Assembly: GCF_964204645.1 (NCBI RefSeq)
Contig: NC_134029.1
Coordinates: forward strand, 14,932,850 to 14,996,849
DNA length: 64,000 nt
Direction of reading: 5' to 3'
Source of the DNA: Tubulanus polymorphus
Taxonomy: Eukaryota > Nemertea > Palaeonemertea > Tubulaniformes > Tubulanidae
Part shown: in pieces, positions 11,480 to 22,900 of the stretch
Layout: every line of letters starts with the position of its first letter
Position numbering within the stretch: position 1 is the first letter of the stretch
Made by a program: the position numbers and the translations under genes
Notes under the pieces: model-generated
Databases searched by the model: none
What the model saw: only the letters and a program-made list of their open reading frames with translations
Told to the model about the DNA's origin: nothing

Positions 11480-13280
11480 ATATAAACATACTGAGAAACT
11501 CTACTCACGCTATAGTTTGGGGTATAGTTCTATTTAGAATGACTCAGTTGAGATCTGAAGATATTGTAGATAATCTTTGAGGATGTGAAATGTAATGAGC
11601 GATTCCCAACTCTAACCAATAAAAGTCGAGATTGGAGTTAAATTTGTTTACAAATTGTCAACAGTTATGTAGTTTTAAGATAAATCAAAATTTCCTTCTT
11701 TTCATGGCGATATAATTGAATAAAGAATTCAATTTGAACAAATGCAGCTATTTTCAAGCATAGGTCTGCATTTATTTTTGATTTAAATTCTTAGATTAAA
11801 AGCGCAATCATGAATTCAGGCTGACGTCTCATTATTGAAATGGTGGTTTATTTTCAACGGGGGCCTGGATGTCTTTGCATCTTAAATTAAGATGTGCATA
11901 TCGGAGTGTTCGAATTTCCCTGAATTCTAATTTCGCGAAATCATTGATTTTTTTCAAACAAAATATGCTATATCCATGTGGATTTTTAACATTCCGTTTA
12001 GATCGAAAATTATCTACTAATCGGCAAAGAAGGGATATACAACCGTGTTGGTCGCTATGAGAGGGATTCCCTGTATATCTGCACCTTAAACTGGTACCTT
12101 TGTTGGTTCTAGCCCGCATTCACTTCCAAATTCAAGTATTGGTAACGTTGGTTTACGATAATTTGAGAAAAAGAGTTAAGTTGGAGAAAACTGATAATTC
12201 AGTTAATGAGTTAACTGATAATCTTATAATTCAGCGATTCATTGGTTTATCGATTCAGCGAAGTTCAAACACCGTACATTTTGGCATGTTATTATATTGG
12301 CACCTTGAAATAAAGTTTCATAGAGATATTGCGGTGCTAAGTTTATCAATGTTAAGAGGTAATTAGTTTTGGTTTGTGGTCTTTTGGTGGCCAAAGCAGC
12401 TAGTTCATTCGTTCATCAATCACTGTCTAGTTAGCCAGTGTAATTGACCTGCTGACCGATAGCTGCTGCTGGGATTTTGATAACCTATAAACAATTTACT
12501 CAACAAAGTAGGAAAGTATGTGAAACTAGAATTACAGCCTATTGCATTTCTTTCACATCTTAAGCCAAAAGAAGTTTTCTCTATCAAATGAAATTGCTGA
12601 CTTCAAAATTACGTGAACATCTCAACACTGCACTTTTATACGCTAATCGTTTGATCTTTTATAATAAGTTGGTAATTTCATTTCAACCAAACTGTATAAC
12701 TACGAAATAAGATTTTGATTATGGTATCATTTCTAGCAAGCGATAAAATGATTCAATATTCATTAACGAACAAGCAGAGAACAGCGTGACAAAGTGAACA
12801 TCACATGGATTACTTAAAAATCGTTTGTATCGAAATAAACAATTCAAGGTTAATTTTAAGTATTTTAGATACATATTTTTCGTAATTCATTTTTTGAACA
12901 TATGATTTCATTTGTATATTCCTCTCTCATATACCCTTAAAAACAAATTAAGCCTATAAGACAAATTTATTTTTTTGTCTTGTCTTTCTTTTCTACTAAA
13001 ATCAAAGATTTATGAACGCACCAGAATGTTTTATAATCGCAAATGTAAAACAAAAATCTTAAAATTCTAAGAATTCTAGGACTGGCTCTATACTTTAGTA
13101 TTAATGGATTTCATCCATGATGATGTTATATGAATGAATAGTTTTCCATTTTGTTGAGCGTAATATAATGTAGGGGATTCTTAGCATCTCAAAAACTTTG
13201 ATTTTCTATTCACAGAACTGTATTCAAAGCATACAGAGTTCTGTATACAAAGCATATAGGGTTTAACAGTACCTTTGAAC

Positions 13281-13724
13281 CTGTCACGTATCACTGCAAA
13301 TCTTTAACAGATGCTGCTATTTTGAACAGGAAATAACCATGCCATCTCAAAATAGTCACTTTTCAATAGTTGACTTTTAGAAACGATGTGTTTTGAGAGT
13401 AGCTGCTATGGTAGGAGTTACTATCACTAAGTCACTGTTAACAGGCGGGTGGTTTTACAGTCACCTCTACTGCTAGTGTGCACTATCGAAACCAGATGTT
13501 TCAAAATGGTCACTTTTCAATAGTAGACTCTTCGAAACAGCCACTATAGAAAACCAACGGAATTGAAAGGAATACTATTCCAGAGTGACTGTTTTGAAAT
13601 GTATACTACTGGAAAAGTAGCCGATATGGTTAATTGCTTATTGTTCTCAAGTGGCTACTAAGTAAAAGTAGACGTTTGGGCTCAAAAGTGTGATAGACAT
13701 GTTCTTGGATTCAGCCTTTCAATT
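13281..13724 (-). repeat. right long terminal inverted repeat
   Basis: Reverse complement of 11037-11479. It carries a short additional insertion (GTGTGATAG, near 13688) that the left arm lacks. Confidence 0.8.
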
Positions 13725-14110
13725 TGCACTTCTGAATCCTTGACAATTGTTCGGGAAAATAGCTTTTCTCAAACCGGATAGGTGACCTTGATATGCAAAT
13801 TAGCCATGTGCACGAATTGCAAATTCAATAAAATTTCATTCCAAAAAAAAGTCAAATCCATGTCAATTTGACTTTATTGAGCAAAAAATTCAAATTCATC
13901 GAATTCCATTTTCTTTCATTCCACATTCAAATGTACTCACTAGACGATCGGTAAAGATTTATCTGAGGTATTCGTTCGTGCCAGCCGCAGTGTCTCTGTC
14001 AGTACTGTTACTTGAAAAACACAGCCAGTCTAAACAAACACACTGTTATTCAAACCCTACTGGAGTAGAAGAACCGACCACATGTTTGAAGTCTTCTAGT
14101 TTCTAGCTTT

Positions 14111-14314
14111 TTATCCCCCAATGATCCAGTGATGAGAATTCCCCGTGGTTTCCCGCGGATTTTGGTATTGAAAATTATCCAAGTAGTCCAAAAATGATGT
14201 AAACGTATAGGGGAGGGTGATGAGCTCACTCAATTGGTCCGACGCGATCGGGGTAATCGGGTGAACTGTAAAAGCGTTCAGTGCCTGTTTTACTAATGTC
14301 GTCGCATATTGCAT
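14111..14314 (-). CDS. possible host exon
   Basis: An open stretch on the minus strand gives TVHPITPIASDQLSELITLP followed by YTFTSFLDYLDNFQYQNPRE and ends at TAA. Composition is more protein-like than neighbouring frames, with an acceptor-like TTTTACAG just upstream of TVHP. It lies downstream of the probable exon at 14592-14803 on the same strand and could be its terminal exon. The protein family is not recognised. Weak call. Confidence 0.3.
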   Translation of the reverse strand: MQYATTLVKQALNAFTVHPITPIASDQLSELITLPYTFTSFLDYLDNFQYQNPRETTGNSHHWIIGG

Positions 14315-14591
14315 TTCAATGCATATTCATTGCAACACTGATTTCGTATCTACTACTACGATGTGTATGTATTTTATTGATCGGTTGCAGACAGACACGT
14401 GCGCGGCAACAGTAGTAATGCATATAGGCCTACTTACTGTTGCCGAGCGAACAGATATTATACACTGTGATGATTTTTCACAGAGCATTCATCGGCGCAT
14501 TTTAACTGCAATAATTCAGGGCTCGACCCGTAATGCGTGAGGTGCTGAATGTCATGGAATGAGGATGTGCTACATTGGAAATAGTGATTAC

Positions 14592-14803
14592 CTTCCAAAA
14601 TATAATAGTCGTTCATGGGTTCAAAATCGAAGTGCTCGGTAAACGAGCCCAAACCCCGCATAATGGCTTTGCGCCTTCGGCGCTCGTGAGTGCTGGCAGC
14701 TACGCCATCAGCTGGTTCGTGTGTGTAACTAAAGAAAAAACCACGGATTTTATAGGTCGGTGTTCTCATCTCTGGATACCACGCAGGAGGGGGCTTAAGT
14801 TTA
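14592..14803 (-). CDS. probable internal exon of a host gene
   Basis: On the minus strand a splice acceptor (ggacttacag) precedes, and a donor (GGAAG|GTAATC) follows, an uninterrupted reading frame of about 70 codons. It begins KLKPPPAWYPEMRTPTYKIR, includes GFFFSYTHEPADGVAASTHE and an RRRRK run, and ends near FEPMNDYYILE. The region is GC-richer than its surroundings and is bounded exactly by consensus splice sites, which is why it is called despite no recognised domain. Partner exons are not established. Confidence 0.45.
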
Positions 14804-15071
14804 CTGTAAGTCCATTCCAGCATTTCTTGGCAAAGGGAAAAAGGTTGAACTAGCAGATGAAATCTTTTGTAAATGTATGACTTGCTTTAGAAATATATGT
14901 AGGACAGAACACATTTCAAGATGACCGATGCTGGCTGAACCAGCGGATAAGTAGATACAATCTTTTGAAGATTTCATGACGTATTGTCAAGTCGTGTTGT
15001 TGAAAAACATATTCATTTTGGAGGTTCCACCTTTCATGGTAGCTGACTGGTGGCTGTTTTTGTTTCTTTAA

Positions 15072-16250
15072 AGGGGTCATGAAGTATTTTTTATCATCAA
15101 TCATAACTTATTTATTGATTTAGTGGTCAAGAAATTAATTTTTAATTCTTCAATTAGTGTTAAAACGAGACTTATGATCGGCCGCGCTGATTCTTTCCCA
15201 ACCCGGAAGTGTGACGTCATTCTGAGAACCCAAACCAAAACAACATGGTGTAGTGTATAGAAACAAACAGCGATTAAAGTGCAAAATAGTGACTCAAATG
15301 CATCAGATTTTAATCAAACGTCTGATGTTTAGGAAGCCAACAGTTGTTATTAATAGACAGTCGATATCATTCTATTTAATTTGGACCTGATGCCTCAGAA
15401 CAAAGCAATTTGTGACTATAGTAAAGCATATTTCTACGTCGTGGAGCAGCGAGCATTCATCATCATTTAAGTCATTCCCTCTTTGTAAAAACCACATGGA
15501 GGGGATGACTGATATAGACCTCGCACATATTTCTGTGGGTAGAGATATTTTTATCCAGTACTGAAACCGTAAACTTGTTCGTGAATCCCAGCACAGCCTG
15601 TGCATTCCGGTCGTGTAATAGTAATGTGTGCTGCATACATACAGCCAGTATGTTGTACCTTGGAGTAATCAGACTGATTACTCCAAGGTTGTACATACTA
15701 CAGCAATGTGGGTCACTGGGAAAGCCAGTATAATATGCAGTGGAAAGCGCGTATCTCTTTAGTCTTGCTAGGTATTGAATTCGCAGAAATTGCGTCACTT
15801 GGCAGAATAAAAGGCTCTCAGATAATAAAAACATAAGTTTTGTGTATCCAAGTTTATGTGTGCCGTAATATTTGCGAGAATCCATCTCTAAAGTGTGAAG
15901 CTAGTTTACACATAGGCCGGGTGTTTTCGCTCTTACGGTCCATCATCTTAGGGCCAAATCTTGGGTTTTGGCCACTAAAATTTGTCGCTGCCTTTGTGGG
16001 AACAGTTCATAGCTTATATTATAACGCTTCTGAGTGTGCTGCAGGCGATGTGTTCTCAGAATGACGTCATCAACATCACCGCGCAAACACGAGCGTCCTG
16101 TTGCTAGGGCCGTTGCTACGGGCTTTTCTCGAGTTTGGATAAAGATATTAAAATTTTTTTCACGAGACTACTATCGATGCATACGGTGCATGTTTTATAC
16201 CAAAAAAAAAAAAGATTTAAAAATTTGTTCAAAACCTCTGCATGACCCCT
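15072..16250. mobile_element. TTAA-flanked non-autonomous DNA transposon
   Basis: Ends are AGGGGTCATG and CATGACCCCT, flanked by direct TTAA copies at 15068-15071 and 16251-16254. TTAA target duplication is characteristic of piggyBac and Kolobok-type transposons. Subterminal CRE-like TGACGTCA sites occur in inverted orientation near both ends (GTGTGACGTCATTCTGAGAA and TTCTCAGAATGACGTCA). No transposase frame is recognised; long minus-strand open frames inside have no recognisable domain. Confidence 0.65.
15657..15689. repeat. perfect hairpin inside the TTAA element
   Basis: Arms ACCTTGGAGTAATCAG and CTGATTACTCCAAGGT are separated by one base. With a mismatch the pairing extends further (AGTATG on the left, CATACT on the right). 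Confidence 0.8.
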
Positions 16251-16254
16251 TTAA

Positions 16255-18743
16255 GATAGCTATTTAGGGGAAGACTTGTGTACAAGATAAAGCTCCAACC
16301 ATTAAATGGAAACTTTTTGAATTTAGGGACATGTTACTGGATATTAAGAGAAATGCCTATTGCTTTTTGGAGGTTAAACTTTCAAGATTGCGGTGGCCAT
16401 CTTTGTTCTTTAAAATAGTGAATTTTTTGCAGAAGAATCCATTTGTACAAGATACAGCTAAATTGTTTTTAAATTTGATTACATTTTTCGGATCATGTAG
16501 GAAAGAACCCAATACAAGCCATTAGATTGAAACGTTTGAACTTTTTACACAAGTCTCATGTAGAGAAAACCTCTATCGAGTTTGGGCATTCCATCTTTCG
16601 AGATACCTGACTGGTGGCCATCTTCATCCCTTAAAGTTGCTGTTGATGCAAAATCCTAGTTTTCCGGATACATGCTACACCTGCTGATAGGATTTGATGA
16701 GATGCTGGCGGATCATGTAGGAATGAACCCTACTAATTTTGGCAGATCCACCCTCCAAGATTGGCGTTGTTACATTAAATTCCCAGAGTTGAACCAAAAC
16801 ATTTCTGCCTTTTGTGCGTGTGTCTGTCTTTCCATATTGACAGAATCCAAATGAGAATCCAAATGTTTTGGAGATTGCAGAAGAACCTTCACTGGATTGT
16901 CTCGATACTTGGTTACTCCAATAATTATTGTCTCAGGTGGCGTTGGAAGTGCAGCAGTAATAATTTACTGAATGACATGTTTGCACTTCGAATACATGTA
17001 CCATGTTTTTGACACAATTGAAGTAACATCGCCGCTGCAACATATAAGAACCTGTCAAAAAGCAATCAAATTTGTTTCCAACGTGCCTGCTTATTGAAGA
17101 TCTTGATTTTTCAAATATATCTACAGTACATCTATCAATATAAAGATTACACGAAAATTGATACTACTGATATTTCCAGAACAGTAATACATTTGAAATA
17201 GTGTATTTTTTTCAAATTAAACAACCATGAGTGGTCCATTATGTCGAACAAAAATCTAACTCGGGACATGCTAACTTTTTAGCTCTGCTGTGACCAAAGA
17301 TCAGCGGAGCTGATGGGTTAGGGGAATTATCTGTCGTTGTCTGTCCATTCCACTGCTTGAATTTGTTACCAGCGCTACAGTTCTTTTCTGATAAAAAAAA
17401 CTTAAAACTAAAATTACCCTTTCATTACTTAGTCCCGTTGCTCTATTATCGTTCTCTTGCAGCACAAACGTGTGGTTCCCTTTAAACATTGATTTAGACC
17501 GGTATTTAGGGTTTAGGGTCAGTCATCATAGAAACTTTTTGCTCGTTTTGTGACATGAAAGTGGTTGGAAGTGAATTCCACTTTGTCATTTTGCCACTTT
17601 GTCACTCATGCCACTTTGTCATGAGAACCATGAAAAGAATACAACTACAATTATTTGTGTACATACATTGGACAGCACAAGTCACTATACACACAAAGAG
17701 AAATTTAGTAGGCATGTACATATATACACAGTATATATGTACATTATGATACACAGTACATAAATTTTCAAATTTTTAAATGATTATAATAATTAGATTA
17801 ATTGTACAGATTTATTTTATATAGAGTTTTCATGAATTTAAATTTTAAGTTTGGTGTATTTCTTCCGATATGGATGATTATTGGAGAATGAATAAGTTTC
17901 GGGAATCAGGACAGTTGGGAATAGTCAGGGAATTTAACACTAGGTAGTTATCACACACATATAAATCAATAATCCCTGTATCATGTTTACTATAGTTGGT
18001 CCATTGCTTAAAACAAATAAGAAAACATACTCCCGCCTCATATTTTCTATGTTTTAAATTACAGGACGACGGTACGTAGTACATGTCGTCCTATTGTTAT
18101 CGCAAAATTTGTCACGTCAAACAATTATGTCCATTTAATGCCACGTATGCGTCCGAAACTTTCACAGTCGCTTAAATATGAAACACAGAAGGTTGAGTTC
18201 GTATATGGTGAATTTTTGTTACTTGGTTGATTAAATATTGCCGCAATGAAAAAATTTTACTCGCACAACTCACCAGGACAATGGGTTCTTTTTAAGAGAG
18301 CGATAGATACGCCACCTATCGTTAACATTTATTATTACAAATACAAATACACTATATTACAATATAATAACGTCGGGAGTCACACCGTTACACCACTCCT
18401 TCCTAAAAATGTGTACTGAAACACGGTTTAGTACCAAAAATAACTTACGCAATATTATACGTCCAATACAATAACATTAAGTCCAACGCGCAGGGATCCA
18501 TCGCAAAACATAGTTCACAAGATATAGTTTACACATCTGTGAAATCCATTTTTGAAGCACAAGGTAGAGCATCTGGTGTTGGCCCTGCCATCCATATACC
18601 TACTCACATGTCGGGACTTGCGGTCTATATACAAATGATGGTCTATATACAAGTGGTAGCTGATGTTGTATGATGATTCCAGTAGCACTGAAAAAGTAAA
18701 AATAAAAGGCCGGCAGAAAAAGTTCAGAACCAGGACTGAGGCA
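16255..18743. other. non-coding host DNA
   Basis: AT-rich, with short direct repeats (for example CCACTTTGTCA three times near 17577-17620, and GGTCTATATACAA twice near 18620-18655) but no gene, RNA or transposon boundary recognised. Confidence 0.4.
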
Positions 18744-18749
18744 GGGATG
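18744..18749 (+). repeat. target-site duplication, left
   Basis: GGGATG immediately before the Polinton TIR, repeated directly after the right TIR at 35319-35324. A six-base duplication is the length produced by Polinton integrases. Confidence 0.9.
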
Positions 18750-18870
18750 AGTAATTAGAAGATGGCGTTTTCATACCAGAGGACGAGAGGACGAGACACC
18801 ACTCATCACCACAAGTAATTTTTTTCCTAACACTCATCACCACAAGTAATTTTTTTTCCTAATAAATGGG
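18750..18870 (+). repeat. Polinton left TIR, carrying a promoter and start codon
   Basis: Identical over 121 bp to the reverse complement of 35198-35318. It contains two tandem copies of a unit of about 29 bp, ACTCATCACCACAAGTAATT plus a T-run and CCTAA, and ends inside the first gene: the ATGGG at 18866 lies within the repeat. Confidence 0.95.
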
Positions 18871-19936
18871 GGAGAATGAACACCAACTAGAAAACAATAA
18901 TATCAATAAAAATCAATATTATTGTCAATATTGTAAAAAATACATCGATACATCTAATAAAACACGACATGAAAAAACTGCAAATCATATAAAAAATGTA
19001 ATAGATTTTGAAACTCCAGAAAATTCCAATGAAAGAAAAGAACGATTAGAAAATATGAATGTGAATGAAATAAAATGTGAAGTTTGTGATGAATTTATAA
19101 CAAAAAGGAATTATAATAGACATCTCGAAACAGAAAAACACCATCAAAATTTGAGAAATAATGTTTTAGGAATAGATTATTTTGATGATAAACCTCAACA
19201 AGTAAAAGAATCAACTTCAAAAACTAAATCCATTTCAAATAAACCTTACATGGAAAATGTTAGAAATTATATTGATTCACTAGAAATAAAAGATACAATT
19301 GAAATCTTAGAAACATTACATAGTAAAATTGGTCCTGCAGCTATTATATTTAGATTTTTTAAAGGTACAACAATAGAAGATTATAGTAAATTTAATGAAA
19401 TAATAGAAAAAATACTAGATTTGATAACAGATGTTGAATATCCAAAAATTAGTATCTCTGGGAAAGTAAGTTTTATAAAGTCAGAAGAAAAATGGATTAT
19501 AATATTCAAACACACTCTGAAGAAATAATTTCAAAAACACAAATAAAAGAGAAGTTAGAAAAAATATTAAATGAATTTAAACGTCATATTGAAGAAAGAT
19601 ATTTTGAGGGTTCTGGCTTAACATTGAATGAAATTATATATTTAGATTTAAATGTTTATAATACAAAAAGGAATAAAACATCAAAAAGTAATAAAATGTT
19701 TAAAAATGATTCAAACTTTACAACAGAAAAAGGATATGAAAGCATCAAGTTATATCAAATTACCGTTTACAACAAAAGCAGTAATAAATATTCAAAATGA
19801 AGATAATAAATGTTTTCTATGGTCAATTATTAGTTGTTTACACCAAACAGAAGATATGACGCATAGTTTTACAATAACAAATTACCGGAAATATGAAACA
19901 TTATATAAAATTGATCAATATCCAGTAACTATATAA
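18866..19936 (+). pseudogene. POLB: N-terminal region of Polinton polymerase, split by frameshifts
   Basis: Three overlapping frames precede the polymerase core. 18866-19528 (220 aa) starts in the TIR with MGENEHQ and has two C2H2-type fingers (Cys20, Cys23, His35, His41; then CEVCDEFITKRNYNRHLETEKH). 19492-19800 carries FEGSGLTLNEIIYLDLNVY, and 19652-19936 carries INIQNEDNKCFLWSIISCLH; both look like conserved N-terminal Polinton polymerase segments. The third frame is in register with the core and is separated from it by a single TAA (19934-19936). The pattern implies two frameshifts and one nonsense codon in one long gene. Alternatively, the zinc-finger frame may be a separate gene. Confidence 0.65.
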
Positions 19937-22900
19937 ATGATTCCTAAAATAGAAAAAATTAATAATTTAAAAATAAATGTATTCGAATTAATGCAATTAC
20001 CAAAGACAAAAGGTGAAAATATTAAAGATTATACATTGGAAGCTTTATATTTAACAGAATATTATGATGATGAAAATGCTATAGATTTGTTATATTACAA
20101 AAAAGATGAAAATGAACATTATATGTGGTTAAAACAAATTGATTTATTCTTTAGAACAGAAAGTGATTTTAACAGCCATAAAATTTATCTATGTAGAAAA
20201 TGTTTATCTAAATTTAGAACTGAGAATACATTATTAAAACATAAAGAATTATGTGATAATAAAGATTTTTGTAAATTAATAATGCCAACAGAAAAAGATT
20301 ATAAATTGAAATTTACTAATCATAAATTTAAGAATATTGTTCCATTTGTAATTTATGGGGATTTTGAATCGTTGAATAAAGAATTAACCGATCAAGATAG
20401 AAAAGAAATATATAACAAAAAGCAATTATTAAAATCAATGGATAAAGGAAATGAATTAAATGAAGATATAATTCAAGATCCACCAATTATAAATACAATT
20501 AAAAAAGTTCATCAAAGAGCTGCTGCTTATGGAATTTACATCAAATCAAATTATCCCGAATTATATGAAAGTCAATATATTTCTTTTAGAGGTGAAAATG
20601 TAGTTAATGATTTTTGTGATAAAATGATTGAATTAGAAAGTGATTTTACAAAATTATTAAACAAAAATAAAAGAATAGTTATGACAAAAGAAGATGAAAT
20701 TGATTTTAATTATGCAACTCATTGTTGTTATTGTGAAAAACGTTTTTATTCATTTGATAAAAAAGTTAGAGATCATGATCATTTAAATTCAAAATATCGT
20801 GGAGCTGCTCATGAAGATTGCAATTTACAAGCTAAAAAAGTAAATTTCGTACCAATATTATTTCATAATTTATCAGGATATGATACCCATCTATTTATAA
20901 AACAATTATCAGGAAAATTGGGCGCAATTAATCAAGAAATAGAAGAATATAATGCTATGAATGAAGCAAATGTAAGAAAATATGATTTTAAACTATTAGC
21001 TAAAACATCTGAAAATTATATTTCATTTCAATTTGGTTGCATTAGATTTTTTTCAGATTCTTATAGATTTCTAGCAAGTTCATTAGATAATTTATCAAAA
21101 AGTTTAGTTGATAATGATTTTGTTATAACTCGATATTATTATCCAAATGAACAAGATTTTAAATTATTGAGATATAAAGGCGCAATTCCTTATTCATTTT
21201 ATAAAACACATAATGATTTTAATGTAACAGAATTATTAAAAGATCAATTTTATGATCAATTAAAAGAGGAGTATGTGAAAGACGAAGTGTTTAATAGAAC
21301 ATTAAATATTTGGAACCATTTTAAGATGAAAAATCATGGCGAATTAGTTGATTTATATTTAAAATCAGATGTTATGATATTGGCTGACATATTTGAAAAA
21401 TTTAGAGAAGTTAATTTGAATCATTTTAATGTTGATCCTTGTTATTGTTATTCAAGTCCTGGTTTAACCTGGCAATGTGGTTTAAAATATACAAATGTAG
21501 AATTAGATTTATTAAAAGAACCAGATATGGTTTTATTATTTGAAAAATCAATTAGAGGTGGAATAAGTGGTGTTATGGGAGATAGGTATTTTAAAGCAAA
21601 TGATGAATATAAATTATTATATATTGACGCCAATAATTTATATGGTTGGGCAATGATGCAACCTCAACCATATAAAAATTTTATATTAACAGAAGTTGAA
21701 AATGGTGATAAAACTGATTGGGAAAGCGCAATTATTAGTTTAAAAGATGAAGCACCAATTGGTTATTTCTTTGTAGTTGATTTAGAATATCCTGAAAATA
21801 TAAAGTTTAAAACAAGAAACTTACCTTATTGCCCAGAACATTTAACTGTAGATGATAGTTATTTAAGTGAATACCAGAAGAAAATAAAACCGAAAGATCA
21901 TGTTTTTACAGAAAAATTAATACTTACTCAAAATAATAAATACAATTATATTGTTCATTATAGAATGTTAAAATTTTATCTAAAACAAGGAATGAAATTA
22001 AAGAAAGTACATAGATATATTGAATTTAATCAATCGAAGTGGTTAGAAAAATATATAGATTTCAATACTCAACAGAGAACCATATCAAAAACAGATTTTG
22101 AAAAAGATTTCTTTAAATTAATGAATAATAGTTTTTATGGTAAAACATGTGAAAATATTAGAAATAGAAATGATATTGAATTAGTGAATAATTCTGAAAG
22201 ATTAAGACATTTACAATCAAGTCCTAGACATTTAGGAAATAAAAGATTTGAAGATTATTTAACAGCAGTAAAATTAAAAAGAACGTCCATGAAATTTAAT
22301 AAACCAATATTTATAGGTTCAACCGTTTTAGAAATTTCAAAGCTATTGATGTATAATTTTTATTACAATGTTTTACAACCATTGTTTGGGGAAAAACATA
22401 TAGAAATTCTGTACTTCGATTCTGTAACGGCCGACACCCCAATATTATTAAAATGTAATAATAAAATATTGGTAAGAAGAATTTCAGAAATAATTCCAAA
22501 ACAAAATGAATGTTATATTTCATATGGTGAAAAAGAACTAATACAAATAAATGGATTAATGGATGTTTGGACAAGAAATGGATGGAAAAAATTAAAGAAT
22601 ATTATTAGGCATAAAACAAATAAGAAAATCTATAGAGTTAGAACTAAATTAGGATTCGTAGATGTTACTGAAGACCATAGTTTAATTAAACGAAATGGTG
22701 ATGAAATAAAACCAACTGATATAAAAATTGGAGATGAATTATTACATAAAAGATTTTTCCAAAGAATGAATCATATGTCATTTGATGAAATAATTGATAA
22801 TATTTATAATATAGAACCCGAAACATTAGAAGAAAAAGAATATTTTATCAAAGGATTTTTCATGGGTGATGGTTCAGCAGGTGTGTATAAATATGTTTGG

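Larger units (their letters stand above)
11037..13724. mobile_element. non-autonomous DNA transposon with about 440-bp terminal inverted repeats
   Basis: The sequence at 11037-11479 reappears inverted at 13281-13724 with only a few substitutions and small indels. Both outer ends read AATTGAAAGGCTGAATCCAA. The arms contain subrepeats such as TCACTTTTCAATAG. The 1.8-kb interior has no convincing transposase, so this looks like a foldback-type or deletion derivative mobilised in trans. The outer AATT is palindromic, so it may be part of the TIR or a target-site duplication; the superfamily is unresolved. Confidence 0.75.

Noticed and set aside
14458-14823. 121-codon single-exon gene on the minus strand
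   Set aside because: The coding-like part is bounded by splice sites at 14803 and 14592; the outer parts of the frame lack coding character, so an exon is preferred.
15472-15885. 137-codon minus-strand frame in the TTAA element
   Set aside because: No transposase or other domain, and it spans the internal hairpin.
18751-18757. Palindromic TAATTA as the Polinton target duplication
   Set aside because: It belongs to the TIR. With ends at AGTAATTAG and CTAATTACT, the flanks are direct GGGATG copies and the termini are the expected AG...CT.
22311-22574. Minus-strand frame opposite the intein junction
   Set aside because: Lies antisense to a strongly supported polymerase/intein frame.
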